Assembly (NCBI GenBank): GCA_031266805.1
Contig: JAISAH010000134.1
Span: 1-51,891 of the forward strand
Source of the DNA: Gracilibacteraceae bacterium
Lineage (GTDB): Bacteria; Bacillota; Desulfitobacteriia; Desulfitobacteriales; Syntrophobotulaceae
Reading direction: 5' to 3'
Length of the DNA stretch: 51,891 bases
The notes under the pieces are model-generated. The model searched no databases. It was given only the letters and a program-made list of their open reading frames with translations, and was not told the DNA's origin. Positions within the stretch are counted from its first letter, which is position 1; the number at the start of each line of letters is the position of its first letter. Shown piece by piece: positions 9,094 to 17,749 of this stretch. Position numbers and translations under genes: made by a program.

Positions 9094-9438
9094 TCACTCA
9101 TCGTCGTCGTCATCGTCGTCCAACTCATCCCAGGCGTCGGATACTTTTTCCCATTCTTCATCGTCTTCGATATCCACGAGGACTTCTTCGCCCTTCTCAT
9201 TTTTTTCCAGCTTCAAAATGATGGCTTCCATTTCCTCGTCTTCTTCGTCTTCCTCGTCGTCTTCATCTTCGGCGTCGACCGGCAGCAGCACGAAATATGT
9301 GCCGCCGTCAACTTGGAGCGTCTCCAGATGCATAAATTCATGCTCGACGCCCTCTTCGTCAGTCAACAGCACACTGTCAATCAATTGTTCCTCTTCGTCC
9401 GTTTCTTCAGTCAGCTCCGGCTTGATCTTGTCAGCCAT
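9094..9438 (-). CDS. DUF1292 (YrzB-like) acidic protein, internal start
   Basis: Likely independent translation start inside the ruvX reading frame. A strong GGGGGAGGT site on the minus strand sits six bases before the ATG at 9438. The resulting 114 residues ([17 protein letters not shown] onward) match DUF1292 proteins in length and make-up: an acidic N-terminus, a beta-rich core around [18 protein letters not shown], and a poly-aspartate tail. DUF1292 genes commonly follow ireB and ruvX in Bacillota. Function is unknown. This start is the conventional one; the longer fusion product is the alternative. Confidence 0.8.
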   Translation of the reverse strand: MADKIKPELTEETDEEEQLIDSVLLTDEEGVEHEFMHLETLQVDGGTYFVLLPVDAEDEDDEEDEEDEEMEAIILKLEKNEKGEEVLVDIEDDEEWEKVSDAWDELDDDDDDDE

Positions 9439-9963
9439 GCCCGTACCTCCCCCGCATATTGCGTTTTCTGGCATCATCATACTCTTTTTAAGCGGCAAAG
9501 TCAACTCATTTCGCCGGGGGCGCGCCCTTTTCCCGCCCGGGCCGGAGAGGCTGTCCAGATAGCCCTGCAAGATCATAGCCGCCGCTGTTTTATCGATCAC
9601 CTGTTTCCGTTTGGCCCGCGACAAATCCGCTTCCAGGAGGGCGCGTTCCGCCGCGACGGTGCTGAGACGCTCGTCCCAAAAAAGCACGGGCAGCGAAAAT
9701 TTTTTCCGCAACAAAGCGGCGAATTCCTCCGTCTCCCTGACGCGGGGGCCGGAAGTTCCGTTCATATTACGGGGATAGCCGAGCAAAAACCGGGCCGCCC
9801 CGTAGCGAGCGGCCAGCGCCGCCAATTCGCTCATTTCCCGCGGCCCGCGCCGGATCACGCAGACAGGCTGAGCCGTCCAGCCGAAAACATCGCTGACCGC
9901 CACGCCTATGGTTTTTGTTCCCAAATCAAGCCCCAGGACGCGCGGCTGCGGCTCCGCCGTCAA
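9094..9963 (-). CDS. ruvX: RuvX/YqgF Holliday-junction resolvase read in frame into a DUF1292 protein
   Basis: One open frame of 289 residues holds two proteins that are normally separate. Residues 1 to about 140 are a complete RuvX/YqgF RNase H-fold protein: [16 protein letters not shown] near 10-25, [29 protein letters not shown] and [15 protein letters not shown]. It acts in 16S rRNA 5' processing and possibly in Holliday junction resolution. About 35 low-complexity residues follow, translated from what looks like a spacer, then an acidic DUF1292 (YrzB-type) protein. No stop separates them. A ribosome site and an ATG lie inside at 9438, so the second protein can also be made alone. The gene overlaps ireB by four bases, as in other Bacillota. 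Confidence 0.85.
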   Translation of the reverse strand: MTAEPQPRVLGLDLGTKTIGVAVSDVFGWTAQPVCVIRRGPREMSELAALAARYGAARFLLGYPRNMNGTSGPRVRETEEFAALLRKKFSLPVLFWDERLSTVAAERALLEADLSRAKRKQVIDKTAAAMILQGYLDSLSGPGGKRARPRRNELTLPLKKSMMMPENAICGGGTGMADKIKPELTEETDEEEQLIDSVLLTDEEGVEHEFMHLETLQVDGGTYFVLLPVDAEDEDDEEDEEDEEMEAIILKLEKNEKGEEVLVDIEDDEEWEKVSDAWDELDDDDDDDE

Positions 9964-10220
9964 TCCTGCCTCAATTCGCGCAAATAACTGCGCACCAGCT
10001 CCTCCAGCAGTTCGTGCCGCTCTATCTTGCGGATCCGCGCCCGGGCCTGCTTATGGCTGGTAATATAGGCCGGATCGCCGGACATCAGATAGCCGACCAC
10101 TTGATTGATCGGATCGTAGCCTTTTTCCAGCAGCGAATTATAGACTTCGCTCAGGATCTCGCCGGGCGACGCTTCCTCTTTGTTTTTGCGAAACAGTTTT
10201 GTCTCCTCAAAATCACTCAA
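9960..10220 (-). CDS. ireB: IreB family regulator (UPF0297)
   Basis: Small 86-residue protein of the IreB/UPF0297 family. In Enterococcus faecalis IreB is a substrate of the Ser/Thr kinase IreK, phosphorylated on N-terminal threonines, and affects cephalosporin resistance. Here the N-terminus [10 protein letters not shown] keeps one threonine, Thr7. The conserved core [33 protein letters not shown] is complete (described here by its ends: SEVYNSL and AYITSH). It overlaps alaS by four bases upstream and ruvX by four bases downstream, the typical alaS-ireB-ruvX order. No IreK homologue is in the window. Confidence 0.95.
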   Translation of the reverse strand: MSDFEETKLFRKNKEEASPGEILSEVYNSLLEKGYDPINQVVGYLMSGDPAYITSHKQARARIRKIERHELLEELVRSYLRELRQD

Positions 10221-12865
10221 TTCAACCCTCCCGCTAAATGCCGCGCCACGATGTCCGGCGCTTTGAGCAGCGCTTCCACCAGCTTCGCCGGGTCTTTGCC
10301 GCCGGCCTGCGCCATATCCGCGCGGCCGCCGCCGCCGCCGCCGGTGAGCGCGGCTACTTCCTTGATCAGTTTCCCGGCGTGCAGACCGCGCAGTCCTTCC
10401 GGCAGCACGGCCGTCACCAAATTGACCTTGCCGCCTTCCGCCGCGCCCAAGACGATAACTCCGCTCTGCCGGGCGGCGCGCCAGCGGTCTTTCAGCATAT
10501 CGGCCGTTTTGCGCAAAGTTTCCATGTCGCGGGCCTGGGCGCGGGCCGCCAGCACCGTGACGCCGCCCACATCTTTCGTCTGCCCCAGAAGCGCGTCCGC
10601 TTCCTGCCCAGTCAGCCGGGCCTGCAGGCGCTGCACCTCCCGCTCCAGCTCCTTGATCTCCGCGACGGCGGCCAGCGCCCTTTTTCCCAGCTCGCGCGGC
10701 CCGGCCTTCAGTATCTGCTCCGCTTCCGCGATCTCCCGCTCCATTTTTTCCGCGTATTCAAGCGTCCCAAACCCGGTCGCCGCCTCGATCCGGCGCAATC
10801 CGGCCCCTACGCCGCTTTCGCTCAATATTTTTAAAATACCGATCTCGCCGGTGTTGGTGACATGGGTGCCGCCGCACAGTTCCTTGCTGTAGCCGCCGGC
10901 GCACACGACCCGCACGGTTTCCCCGTATTTTTCGCCGAACAGCGCCGCCGCGCCCTGAGCCTTAGCTTCCGCCAGCGGCATCTCCCGCGTGCGCACGGAC
11001 ATCGCCCGCAGCAGGACGTCGTTGACCCGTGTTTCCACGGCGCGCAGTTCCTCCGGCGTCAGCGCGGCGAAATGCGTGAAATCAAAGCGCAGACGCTCCG
11101 GAGTCACGAGCGAGCCGGCCTGCCGCACATGATCGCCCAGCACTTCCCGCAAGGCCCGGTGCAAGAGATGCGTGGCCGTGTGGTTGCGGGATACCGCCCG
11201 CCGCTCCCGCTCGTCCACCTGCGCGGTCGCCTTGTCGCCGGCGCGCAGTTTTCCCGCCTGTACGGCGATCTTATGCAAAACCGTCCCGGACGGCAGCCGG
11301 CGCAATTCCGTCACCTCCGCCACAGTTTCGCCGGCGGTGATCACGCCCGTATCCGAAATCTGGCCGCCGCTTTCCGCGAAAAACGGCGTCTGCCGCAGCA
11401 CGCACCAGGCCGTTTCCCCCTCCCGCAGCTCGGTCAGCTCGCTCTGGTCAAACAGGGCTTCTATTTCCGTGTCCGCCTTATACAGCGCGTACCCGACAAA
11501 AGGGGTCGCCTTGAACCGGAGTGAATTTTCGAGCAAGACGGGGTCTTCCTCCGCGGCCCGCATTTGTTTGGACTGATCCCGCGCCTGCCGGCGATGCTCC
11601 TCCGCCGCGGCGTGAAATCCCTCCATGTCCGCGGTCAAATTTTGCTCCTCCAGCATTTCCGCCGTTAATTCCGGCGGGAATCCGTAAGTTTCATACAGAT
11701 TGAACATGTCCGCGCCGCTCAGGGCCGCCCCGCCGCCGGCCTGCAATTCCCGCATTTTCTGCTGCAAAATGGCCGTTCCCTGTTCGAGCGTGGCCTGAAA
11801 ATTCTTTTCCTCCATGCGCAAATGATTGAGGATAAAATCCCCGTTTTCCCGCAGTTCGCCGTAGTAACCGCCGTAGCCGTCCAAGACGACTTGGTACAGC
11901 CGTTCGAGAAAAGGCCCAGCGACGCCGAGCAGTTTGGCGTAGCGGACGGCGCGGCGCAGGATCCGCCGCAGAACGTAACCGCGCCCCTCGCTGGAGGGAT
12001 AGATGCCGTCCGCCAGCATGAAACACACGGCCCGCGCGTGGTCGGCCACCACTTTCAGCGCCATGTCCGTCTGTTTGTCCGCTTTGTAGCGCGTTCCCGC
12101 CAGCGCCGCCGTTTCTTGGATGAGGGGCTGGAACAGATCGGTGTCGAAATTCGTGTCCGCGTTTTGCATGACGGAAGCGATGCGCTCCAGCCCCATGCCC
12201 GTATCGATATTCTGCTTGGGCAGCGGCGTCAGTTTTCCCTGCTCGTCGCGGCTGTACTGCATGAACACCAGATTCCATATTTCCAGATAGCGGTCACATT
12301 CGCAGCCGACGGCGCATTCCGGCCGGCCGCAGCCCCGCGCCTCGCCCTGATCCACATATATTTCCGAGCAGGGTCCGCAAGGCCCGGTCGGCCCCGCCGC
12401 CCAAAAATTCGTCTCATCCGTCAGCACGCGCTCCGGCCGGATCGAGGTTTCGCTCAGCCAAAAAGCGCGGGCGTCCTCGTCTCCGGGGTAAATAGTCACC
12501 CACAGGCGCTCCGGCGCTATGCGCAGCACAGCAGTCACATACTCCCAGGCCCAGTGGATCGCGTCTTTTTTGAAATAATCCCCGAAGGAAAAATTTCCCA
12601 ACATCTCGAAAAAGGTGTGATGACGCGCTGTTTTCCCAACTATTTCCAGATCGGGGGTCCGCACGCATTTCTGACTCGTGGCGGCGCGGTTGAACGGCGG
12701 TTCCACTTTCCGCATAAAATACGGTTTGAACGGAACCATGCCGGCCACGGTCAAAAGCAAAGTCGGGTCGTCCCGCGGTATCAGCGAAGCGCTTGGCTGC
12801 CGCGTATGCGCTTTGCTCTCGAAAAATCGCAGAAACATTTCTCTCAGTTCGCTGCCCGTAAACAT
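10217..12865 (-). CDS. alaS: Alanyl-tRNA synthetase
   Basis: Charges tRNA-Ala. The 882-residue length is standard. The class II catalytic core begins at the N-terminus ([20 protein letters not shown]), the editing domain carries HTATHLLH near residue 555-562 and the zinc-binding [13 protein letters not shown] near 660, and the C-Ala domain ends with a glycine stretch and [12 protein letters not shown]. The ATG has a GGAGGGG site. A promoter lies at 12913-12941. The leader is about 50 bases, with a small GAGC hairpin but no T-box, so tRNA-dependent attenuation is not supported. Confidence 0.98.
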   Translation of the reverse strand: MFTGSELREMFLRFFESKAHTRQPSASLIPRDDPTLLLTVAGMVPFKPYFMRKVEPPFNRAATSQKCVRTPDLEIVGKTARHHTFFEMLGNFSFGDYFKKDAIHWAWEYVTAVLRIAPERLWVTIYPGDEDARAFWLSETSIRPERVLTDETNFWAAGPTGPCGPCSEIYVDQGEARGCGRPECAVGCECDRYLEIWNLVFMQYSRDEQGKLTPLPKQNIDTGMGLERIASVMQNADTNFDTDLFQPLIQETAALAGTRYKADKQTDMALKVVADHARAVCFMLADGIYPSSEGRGYVLRRILRRAVRYAKLLGVAGPFLERLYQVVLDGYGGYYGELRENGDFILNHLRMEEKNFQATLEQGTAILQQKMRELQAGGGAALSGADMFNLYETYGFPPELTAEMLEEQNLTADMEGFHAAAEEHRRQARDQSKQMRAAEEDPVLLENSLRFKATPFVGYALYKADTEIEALFDQSELTELREGETAWCVLRQTPFFAESGGQISDTGVITAGETVAEVTELRRLPSGTVLHKIAVQAGKLRAGDKATAQVDERERRAVSRNHTATHLLHRALREVLGDHVRQAGSLVTPERLRFDFTHFAALTPEELRAVETRVNDVLLRAMSVRTREMPLAEAKAQGAAALFGEKYGETVRVVCAGGYSKELCGGTHVTNTGEIGILKILSESGVGAGLRRIEAATGFGTLEYAEKMEREIAEAEQILKAGPRELGKRALAAVAEIKELEREVQRLQARLTGQEADALLGQTKDVGGVTVLAARAQARDMETLRKTADMLKDRWRAARQSGVIVLGAAEGGKVNLVTAVLPEGLRGLHAGKLIKEVAALTGGGGGGRADMAQAGGKDPAKLVEALLKAPDIVARHLAGGLN

Positions 12866-12912
12866 TTTATCCCCTCCGCCACGCTGTCGTCAGAGCTTTC
12901 GCTCTTTACCAT

Positions 12913-12941
12913 ATTGTACACGCGAAACGGCGAATTGTAAA
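12913..12941 (-). promoter_or_regulatory. alaS promoter
   Basis: Minus strand TTTACA (12936-12941), 17-base spacer, TACAAT (12913-12918), about 48 bases before the alaS start. Confidence 0.65.
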
Positions 12942-12986
12942 GCAAAGGTAATTGCCAAAAATATTCGTCCTATCCTCTTCCGGCTA

Positions 12987-13015
12987 TTGCGCAAGCGGGA
13001 AAAGCGTGATACACT
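12987..13015 (+). promoter_or_regulatory. Promoter of the tRNA-Asn/tRNA-Met pair
   Basis: TTGCGC (12987-12992), 17-base spacer, TACACT (13010-13015), ending 10 bases before the mature tRNA-Asn 5' end. Confidence 0.6.
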
Positions 13016-13025
13016 ATGTAAAGTT

Positions 13026-13100
13026 TCCTCGATAGCTCAATGGTAGAGCAACCGGCTGTTAACCGGTAGGTTGCAGGTTCGAGTCCTGCTCGGGGAGCCA
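13026..13100 (+). tRNA. tRNA-Asn (GTT)
   Basis: 75 bases with encoded CCA. The acceptor stem TCCTCGA pairs with TCGGGGA (one G-U), the anticodon loop CTGTTAA gives GTT, and the T arm has GGTTCGAGTCC. It is followed one base later by a tRNA-Met. Confidence 0.96.
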
Positions 13101-13101
13101 T

Positions 13102-13177
13102 GGCAGGGTAGCCAAGCGGTTAAGGCAAGTGGTTCATACCCGCTCATCCGAGGGTTCGATTCCCTCCCCTGCTACCA
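13102..13177 (+). tRNA. tRNA-Met (CAT), elongator type
   Basis: 76 bases with encoded CCA. The acceptor GGCAGGG pairs with CCCTGCT (terminal G-U), the anticodon loop TTCATAC gives CAT, and the T arm is GGGTTCGATTCCC. It lacks the three G-C pairs in the anticodon stem and the C1-A72 mismatch of initiator tRNA. An Ile2 (lysidine) identity is not excluded by sequence alone. Confidence 0.93.
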
Positions 13178-13214
13178 TATTTAAAACGCGCGAGCCATAC
13201 AGCTCGTTATGAGA

Positions 13215-13240
13215 AAGAACCCTTGATGATCAGGGTTCTT
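13215..13240. terminator. Convergent hairpin between tRNAs and vapB
   Basis: Perfect 9-bp stem AAGAACCCT/AGGGTTCTT with an 8-base loop, between the plus-strand tRNAs and the minus-strand vapB-like gene. Short T/C-rich tract after it on the plus strand. It may serve both directions. Confidence 0.55.
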
Positions 13241-13246
13241 CTTCGT

Positions 13247-13444
13247 TTATCGCCGCCTCGCTTCCTTGTAATCATAGTCGTTGTCATATTTTATTGTGCC
13301 GAACAAGGTTAAAATTTCCGCTGTTTTACGTTTTCTAATGAACTCCTTCAACGCGAGGTTTACCGTGTCCTTCTTTGTTTTCAATCCGCCGGCTTTTAAA
13401 GCGGTGTCCAACAACTCCGTGTCAATTGATAAATTAGTGGCCAT
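13247..13444 (-). CDS. Orphan VapB-type antitoxin (DUF2191-like)
   Basis: 65-residue protein resembling VapB/DUF2191 antitoxins: MATNLSIDTELLDTALKAGG with the ribbon-helix-helix-like start, then KTKKDTVNLALKEFIRKRK, and an acidic/aromatic tail GTIKYDNDYDYKEARRR that in VapB proteins binds the toxin. A PIN-domain VapC would normally follow directly, but the downstream sequence is the terminator and tRNAs, so the toxin is missing. It has its own promoter and operator-like palindrome. Role now unknown: a silencing relic, or a partner for a toxin elsewhere. Confidence 0.75.
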   Translation of the reverse strand: MATNLSIDTELLDTALKAGGLKTKKDTVNLALKEFIRKRKTAEILTLFGTIKYDNDYDYKEARRR

Positions 13445-13463
13445 ATCAACAGCCTCCTCTCTA

Positions 13464-13500
13464 TGTGTGATATTCTACACAATTACATGTGTGAAGTCAA
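13464..13500 (-). promoter_or_regulatory. Promoter and palindromic operator of the vapB-like gene
   Basis: Minus strand TTGACT (13495-13500), 17-base spacer, TAGAAT (13472-13477). The -10 box lies in an 18-bp palindrome TGTGTAGAATATCACACA (13464-13481), and an ACACAT/TTGTGT pair sits in the spacer. Such operators are typical of autoregulated antitoxins. Confidence 0.65.
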
Positions 13501-13558
13501 CAGCGATGCAAAAACGGGTGCGACAAATTTGTGTCATTCCGGCTTCATGCTGGGCCGC

Positions 13559-13587
13559 TTGACAAAGGCGGGGGTATTTGCTAAAGT
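13559..13587 (+). promoter_or_regulatory. rex promoter
   Basis: TTGACA (13559-13564), 17-base spacer, TAAAGT (13582-13587). The arrangement and part of the flanking sequence (CCGCTTGACAA, TTTGCTA) are shared with the hydS promoter at 27504. Confidence 0.7.
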
Positions 13588-13591
13588 GTTA

Positions 13592-13609
13592 TTGATAAAA
13601 TATTATCGA
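13592..13609. promoter_or_regulatory. Rex-type operator upstream of rex
   Basis: TTGATAAAATATTATCGA is an 18-bp near-perfect palindrome of the form TTGATAA-N4-TTATCGA, close to the known clostridial Rex site TTGTTAA-N4-TTAACAA. It starts five bases after the -10 box, so bound Rex would block transcription: probable autoregulation. Confidence 0.65.
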
Positions 13610-13652
13610 TAATTTTTATCATAAGAACACCGAAAAAAGGTTGTGATCATTT

Positions 13653-14288
13653 TTGAAAGAAACGCCTATTTCCCTGCCTGCGTACAATCGCCTGACCCGA
13701 TACCTGAACTATCTGCAGCAGCTGCCGGAAGGCGGGCCCCTTAATGTTTCCGCCGCCGGCATCGCTGCGGAATTGGCGTTAAGCGACATTCAGGTGCGCA
13801 AGGATCTGGCCGCCGTCAGCCGCGGCGGGCGGCCCCGCGTCGGCTATGTCACACGGGAGCTCGTCGCCGATCTGGAACATTTTCTCGGCCGCGACAACTC
13901 CTCGGACGCGGCGCTGGTCGGAGCGGGACATCTGGGGCAGGCGCTGCTCTCTTATGAAAATTTTGCCAGTTACGGACTGAAGATCGTCGTCGCCTTTGAC
14001 AACGATCCGCGGCTCATCGGCCGGACGATCAACGGCAAAGCGGTCATGGACGCGGCAAAAATGGCGAATCTGTGCCGCCGTCTCAGCATCCGCATCGGCA
14101 TCATCACCGTGCCGTCCGCTTTTGCTCAGGGCGTCTGCGACACTCTGATCGCGGGCGGCATTCTCGCCGTCTGGAATTTTGCCCCGGTCAACCTGAAAAC
14201 ACCGGAGCGGATCGTGGTAAAAAACGAGGATATGGCCGCTTCGCTAGCTGTTTTGACCAAGCGGATGCGCCTTGATCAACCTTTATGA
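13653..14288 (+). CDS. rex: Redox-sensing transcriptional repressor Rex
   Basis: NADH/NAD+-sensing repressor that controls fermentation and hydrogenase genes. The 211 residues show the two Rex domains: an N-terminal winged helix (ALSDIQVRKDLAAVS near 42-56) that contacts DNA, and a Rossmann domain with GAGHLG at 90-95 that binds NAD(H), then a C-terminal swap helix. The start is TTG with a modest AAGG site. The stop overlaps the next gene (ATGA). Its own promoter carries a Rex-like operator, and similar operators lie before the hydS-like gene at 27.5 kb, which points to regulon membership. Confidence 0.95.
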   Translation: MKETPISLPAYNRLTRYLNYLQQLPEGGPLNVSAAGIAAELALSDIQVRKDLAAVSRGGRPRVGYVTRELVADLEHFLGRDNSSDAALVGAGHLGQALLSYENFASYGLKIVVAFDNDPRLIGRTINGKAVMDAAKMANLCRRLSIRIGIITVPSAFAQGVCDTLIAGGILAVWNFAPVNLKTPERIVVKNEDMAASLAVLTKRMRLDQPL

Positions 14289-15445
14289 ACAGTAAAACGG
14301 TCATGAATTTTTTTCAGGACTACCTCAGTCAGGAGGCGAAAACCGGCCAGAGCGTCTGCGGCGACGTCTGCGCCTGTGAACGGACGGCCGCGGGCACGTA
14401 TTTTATTCTCTGCGACGGGATCGGTTCGGGGGTTTACGCGAATATTGCCGCTATCACCTGTCTGAGCCGGATAAAAGAACTTCTGCGCCGCGGCGTGACC
14501 GCCCGCCGGACAAGCGAGACCGTCGCCGATTCCATGCATTTGGCCCGGAGGGAAGACATCCCTTTTTCCGCTTTTATCATCACGGCGATCCTGCCGGACG
14601 GGCATTTTACCGTCTACACCTATGAAGCGCCCGGCGCGGTCCTCTTGCGCGCCGCCGGGGCCGTCCTCCTGCCGCCGCGGGTCTGCGCGGCGGGGGCGGA
14701 AACTATTGGGGAAGCGGCGGGCAGGCTGCGCTTAGGCGAGGCGCTGCTGCTCTTTTCTGACGGCGTCACGCAGGCCGGCATGGGACGCGGCTGGGGGACG
14801 GGCATCGGAGCGGAGGGGGCGGCGAGTTATATCAGCCGCGTCTGTAAAAGAGGGTTCGATCCGCGGGAATTGCCGGAAAAAATCGTGGCCATGTGCCGCG
14901 GTCTTGATCAGGAGCGCTGCGAGGACGACACGACTTGCGCCCTCCTGCATTGCCGCGAGGCGCGGGAGCTGACCATGCTGACCGGCCCTCCTTCCCGGCC
15001 GGGCCTGGACCGTGACTGCGCGGCGGCTTTTTGGGCCGCGCCGGGGCAAAAAGTGATCTGCGGCTCCACCACCGCCGAGATCGTGGCGCGGGAATCCGGG
15101 CGCCGGATCGACGTGCTGAGAGCCGGCTCATCTTTTGCCAGCCCGCCGGAGTATTCCGTCGCCGGCGTGGATCTGGCGGCGGAAGGCGCCGTCACGCTGA
15201 ATCAGGTTTACAATATTATTGATGAACCGGAGGAGGCGCTGGGCGAGGATTCTGTCGTGGAACGGTTTTGCCTGATGCTGAACAGGGCGGACGTGATCCA
15301 TCTCATGATCGGCAAGGCGGTGAACGACGCTCATGAAGAGATCCTGTTCAAACAGATCGGCGTGCGGGCGCGCCAGACGGCGGTCGCTCTGATCGCGGAA
15401 AAATTGCGGGCCAAAGGGAAACTGGTGACGGAAAAATACTGGTGA
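14285..15445 (+). CDS. SpoIIE-family protein phosphatase
   Basis: 386-residue PP2C-type (SpoIIE) serine phosphatase. Metal-binding aspartates are visible in GDVCACE (Asp27), CDGIGSG (Asp44), LFSDGVTQ near 157 and DDTTCALL near 218. After the phosphatase domain comes an extra region of about 150 residues of unknown role. In many clostridial hydrogenase operons a gene of this type sits beside the sensory hydrogenase hydS and hydA. Here it follows rex with a four-base overlap, so both are made together. Its last about 57 bases have a near copy at 29301, downstream of the hydS-like gene. Confidence 0.85.
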   Translation: MNSKTVMNFFQDYLSQEAKTGQSVCGDVCACERTAAGTYFILCDGIGSGVYANIAAITCLSRIKELLRRGVTARRTSETVADSMHLARREDIPFSAFIITAILPDGHFTVYTYEAPGAVLLRAAGAVLLPPRVCAAGAETIGEAAGRLRLGEALLLFSDGVTQAGMGRGWGTGIGAEGAASYISRVCKRGFDPRELPEKIVAMCRGLDQERCEDDTTCALLHCREARELTMLTGPPSRPGLDRDCAAAFWAAPGQKVICGSTTAEIVARESGRRIDVLRAGSSFASPPEYSVAGVDLAAEGAVTLNQVYNIIDEPEEALGEDSVVERFCLMLNRADVIHLMIGKAVNDAHEEILFKQIGVRARQTAVALIAEKLRAKGKLVTEKYW

Positions 15446-15496
15446 GACGACAGGTTTAAGATTTAAGGTTTGTGAAAGATTAAATAATCACAAATA

Positions 15497-15525
15497 TTCA
15501 CAAATTATCATGGCAGTGATATACT
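15497..15525 (+). promoter_or_regulatory. Promoter of the etfBA operon
   Basis: TTCACA (15497-15502), 17-base spacer, TATACT (15520-15525). AT-rich half-sites TTTGTGAA and TCACAAATATTCACAAA surround the -35 box and might bind a Rex- or Crp-type regulator, but spacing does not match a standard site. The remaining leader up to 15683 has no gene. Confidence 0.55.
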
Positions 15526-15578
15526 GTAGAAGGTTAAAATCGCAATGTCACACGCATATGAGAAAAAAGTAACATAAT

Positions 15579-15599
15579 AATTTTCAAAATTTGAAAATT
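15579..15599. promoter_or_regulatory. Perfect palindrome in the etfB leader
   Basis: AATTTTCAAA and TTTGAAAATT flank a single A: a perfect 10-bp inverted repeat about 55 bases after the predicted -10 box and 85 bases before etfB. Too little loop for an RNA hairpin, so a protein-binding operator is more likely. Confidence 0.45.
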
Positions 15600-15683
15600 G
15601 CCGGCGTAACATGCACGCTCTCATTGTCGGCGCGGTTTTGCCTGAAGTTCTAATTAAAAATCATTTTAGCAGGAGGATAATCT

Positions 15684-16469
15684 ATGCGGATCGTGGTATG
15701 CGTCAAACAAGTGCCGGATACGACCGAAGTAAAGATTGATCCGGTGAAGAACACCTTGATTCGGGACGGGGTGCCCAGCATCGTCAATCCCTTTGACGAA
15801 TGCGCCGTCGAAGCCGCTTTGCGCTTCCGGGAGGAACACGGCGGCCGGGTGACGGCGCTGAGCATGGGCCCGCCCCAGGCGGAGACGGCTCTGCGCAAAT
15901 GCCTGGCCATGGGCGCCGACGCGGCCGTGCTGATCAGCGACCGGGCATTTGCCGGCGCGGATACGCTCGCCACTTCCTTCGCTTTGGCCCGGGCCGTCGC
16001 GAAAATCGGCGCCGATCTCATCTTTTGCGGCAAAATGGCTATCGACGGAGACACGGCTCAGGTCGGGCCGGGCATCGCCGAACATCTCTCGCTGACGCAG
16101 GTCACGAACGTGCAGAAAATCAAAGAGGTCCACGCGGATCATCTGCTGGTGGAACGCGTCTGCGACGGCGGTTACGAACTGGTGCGCGCGAAAACGCCGG
16201 CGCTGCTGGCCGTGGAAAAGACGGTCGGCGAGCCCCGCTATCCCAGCGTCCGTGGTTCCGTGCTGGCGCAGCAGACGGAAATTACGAAATGGAGCGCCGC
16301 GGATATCGAAGCGCCGGAGGAAAAGATCGGCCTGAACGGCTCGCCCACTCAGGTGATGCAGATCTTCACCCCGGAAACCCAATTGCACAGCGAAATGCTT
16401 GAGGCCCCAAGCGAGGACGCCCTGTGCGACCTCCTGATCGGTAAATTGCGGCAGGCGGAAATTCTATAA
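15684..16469 (+). CDS. etfB: Electron transfer flavoprotein beta subunit
   Basis: EtfB partner of the adjacent EtfA; carries AMP or a second FAD and receives electrons from acyl-CoA or hydroxyacid dehydrogenases. The 261 residues start MRIVVCVKQVPDT, the family hallmark, followed by NPFDECAVEAALRFRE, ALSMGPPQAETALRKCLAMGAD and GDTAQVGPGIAEHL. AGGAGG precedes the ATG. It begins a three-gene operon with etfA and a membrane iron-sulfur oxidoreductase. Whether it is a bifurcating Etf cannot be read with certainty; the context favours electron delivery to the membrane. Confidence 0.95.
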   Translation: MRIVVCVKQVPDTTEVKIDPVKNTLIRDGVPSIVNPFDECAVEAALRFREEHGGRVTALSMGPPQAETALRKCLAMGADAAVLISDRAFAGADTLATSFALARAVAKIGADLIFCGKMAIDGDTAQVGPGIAEHLSLTQVTNVQKIKEVHADHLLVERVCDGGYELVRAKTPALLAVEKTVGEPRYPSVRGSVLAQQTEITKWSAADIEAPEEKIGLNGSPTQVMQIFTPETQLHSEMLEAPSEDALCDLLIGKLRQAEIL

Positions 16470-16475
16470 AAACTG

Positions 16476-16508
16476 GACTGCCACGGCGCTACGCGCCTCG
16501 CAGTGACG
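16476..16508. repeat. Small dispersed palindromic repeat in the etfB-etfA gap
   Basis: GGACTGCCACGGCGCTACGC followed by GCCTCGCAGTGACGAG resembles the common short interspersed repeat built on GATTGCCACG...CTCGCAATGACG. Related fragments lie at about 21932 and 35375-35420. Confidence 0.5.
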
Positions 16509-16522
16509 AGGGAGGTCGAAAT

Positions 16523-17749
16523 ATGAGTTTGAAAATCCGGGCGGAATTATGCGACGGCTGCGGCAATTGCTTGGAGCGGTGCCCGTTCGGCGCGCTGGAA
16601 ATAAAGGGCGGTCTGGCCACGGTGCTGGAAACATGCACCAGCTGCGGCGCCTGCGTGCGCGTTTGTCCGCATAAAGCCATCGAATTGATCCGCCAGCCGC
16701 GCAAGGCCGCGCCGGTCAAAATCCAGGATTACCGGGGAGTATGGGTCTTTATCGAGCAGCATGAAGGCCGGATCGACCAGGTTGCGCTGGAACTGCTGAG
16801 CGAAGGCCGCAAACTGGCCGATGAGCGCGGGGCGGAACTGGCGGGCGTACTTCTGGGCAGCGGCGTGGAAGCGCTGACCGCCGAGTGTTTCGCTTACGGG
16901 GCGGACAAGGTTTATCTGGCGGACGCTCCCCTGTATGAACACTATCGCACCGACGCTTACACGGATGTCCTCGTTCAGCTGATCCGGCGCTACAAGCCGG
17001 AGATCATTTTATACGGCGCGACGAACAACGGCCGGGACTTCGCCGCCCGCATCGCTGTCCGCGTCAACACCGGCCTGACGGCGGACTGCACGGGCCTGTC
17101 CATCGACCCGGAAACGGGGCTCTTGCGCCAGACGCGGCCGGCTTTTGGCGGCAACGTCATGGCGACGATCCTTTGTCCGAATCACCGGCCTCAGATGGCG
17201 ACCGTGCGGCCTAAGGTGATGAAGACCGCGGCGCCGGATCCTGAGCGGAGCGGGGAGATCATCCGTTTCACCGGCCGCCTGAGCGAAGAACAGATCGGCA
17301 CGCGCGTACTCGACATCGTGCGCGGCGCCGTATCGGGCGTGAATCTGCAGGACGCGGAGATTATCGTCTCCGGCGGACGCGGTCTCGGCGGGCCGGAGCA
17401 TTATCATCTGATCGAGGAATTGGCGGAGGCGCTGGGCGGCGTAGCCGGGGCTTCCCGCGCCGCGGTCGACGCCGGCTGGGTCCCGCAGTACCGCCAGGTC
17501 GGGCAGACCGGTAAAACCGTGGCGCCGCGCCTTTACGTCGCCTGCGGCATTTCCGGCGCCATCCAGCATCTGGCCGGCATGAACACCTCCGAGATCATCG
17601 TCGCCGTCAACAACGACCCCGCCGCCCCGATTTTTAACATCGCCACCTTTGGTCTGGTCGGCGATCTGCATACCATCCTGCCGCTGCTCACGCAAAAGAT
17701 CCGGGCGCTGAAACAAAGCGGCCCCGCGGAAAAGAAAGTAGGTGCTTGA
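16523..17749 (+). CDS. etfA: Electron transfer flavoprotein alpha subunit with N-terminal 2[4Fe-4S] ferredoxin domain
   Basis: FAD-binding EtfA with an N-terminal ferredoxin extension. Two [4Fe-4S] motifs lie at Cys10, 13, 16, 20 and Cys38, 41, 44, 48. The Etf N-domain begins near [12 protein letters not shown], and the FAD domain ends with [16 protein letters not shown] and [19 protein letters not shown]. The 408-residue length equals a normal EtfA plus about 70 residues. Such fused forms occur in anaerobes where the extra clusters probably wire the flavin to a redox partner. The next gene encodes a membrane iron-sulfur protein that overlaps its stop, so that partner is likely. Confidence 0.94.
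   Translation: MSLKIRAELCDGCGNCLERCPFGALEIKGGLATVLETCTSCGACVRVCPHKAIELIRQPRKAAPVKIQDYRGVWVFIEQHEGRIDQVALELLSEGRKLADERGAELAGVLLGSGVEALTAECFAYGADKVYLADAPLYEHYRTDAYTDVLVQLIRRYKPEIILYGATNNGRDFAARIAVRVNTGLTADCTGLSIDPETGLLRQTRPAFGGNVMATILCPNHRPQMATVRPKVMKTAAPDPERSGEIIRFTGRLSEEQIGTRVLDIVRGAVSGVNLQDAEIIVSGGRGLGGPEHYHLIEELAEALGGVAGASRAAVDAGWVPQYRQVGQTGKTVAPRLYVACGISGAIQHLAGMNTSEIIVAVNNDPAAPIFNIATFGLVGDLHTILPLLTQKIRALKQSGPAEKKVGA

Noticed and set aside
9074-9562. Serine-rich 162-codon plus-strand frame
   Set aside because: Complement of the acidic DUF1292 tail; poly-Ser comes from the Asp/Glu codons on the other strand.
12866-13025. T-box riboswitch upstream of alaS
   Set aside because: The leader is only about 50 bases and has no T-box sequence or antiterminator.
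15460-15520. Canonical Rex or Crp operator upstream of etfB
   Set aside because: TTGTGA and TCACAA half-sites exist but their spacing (12 bases) fits neither family; kept only as a weak note.
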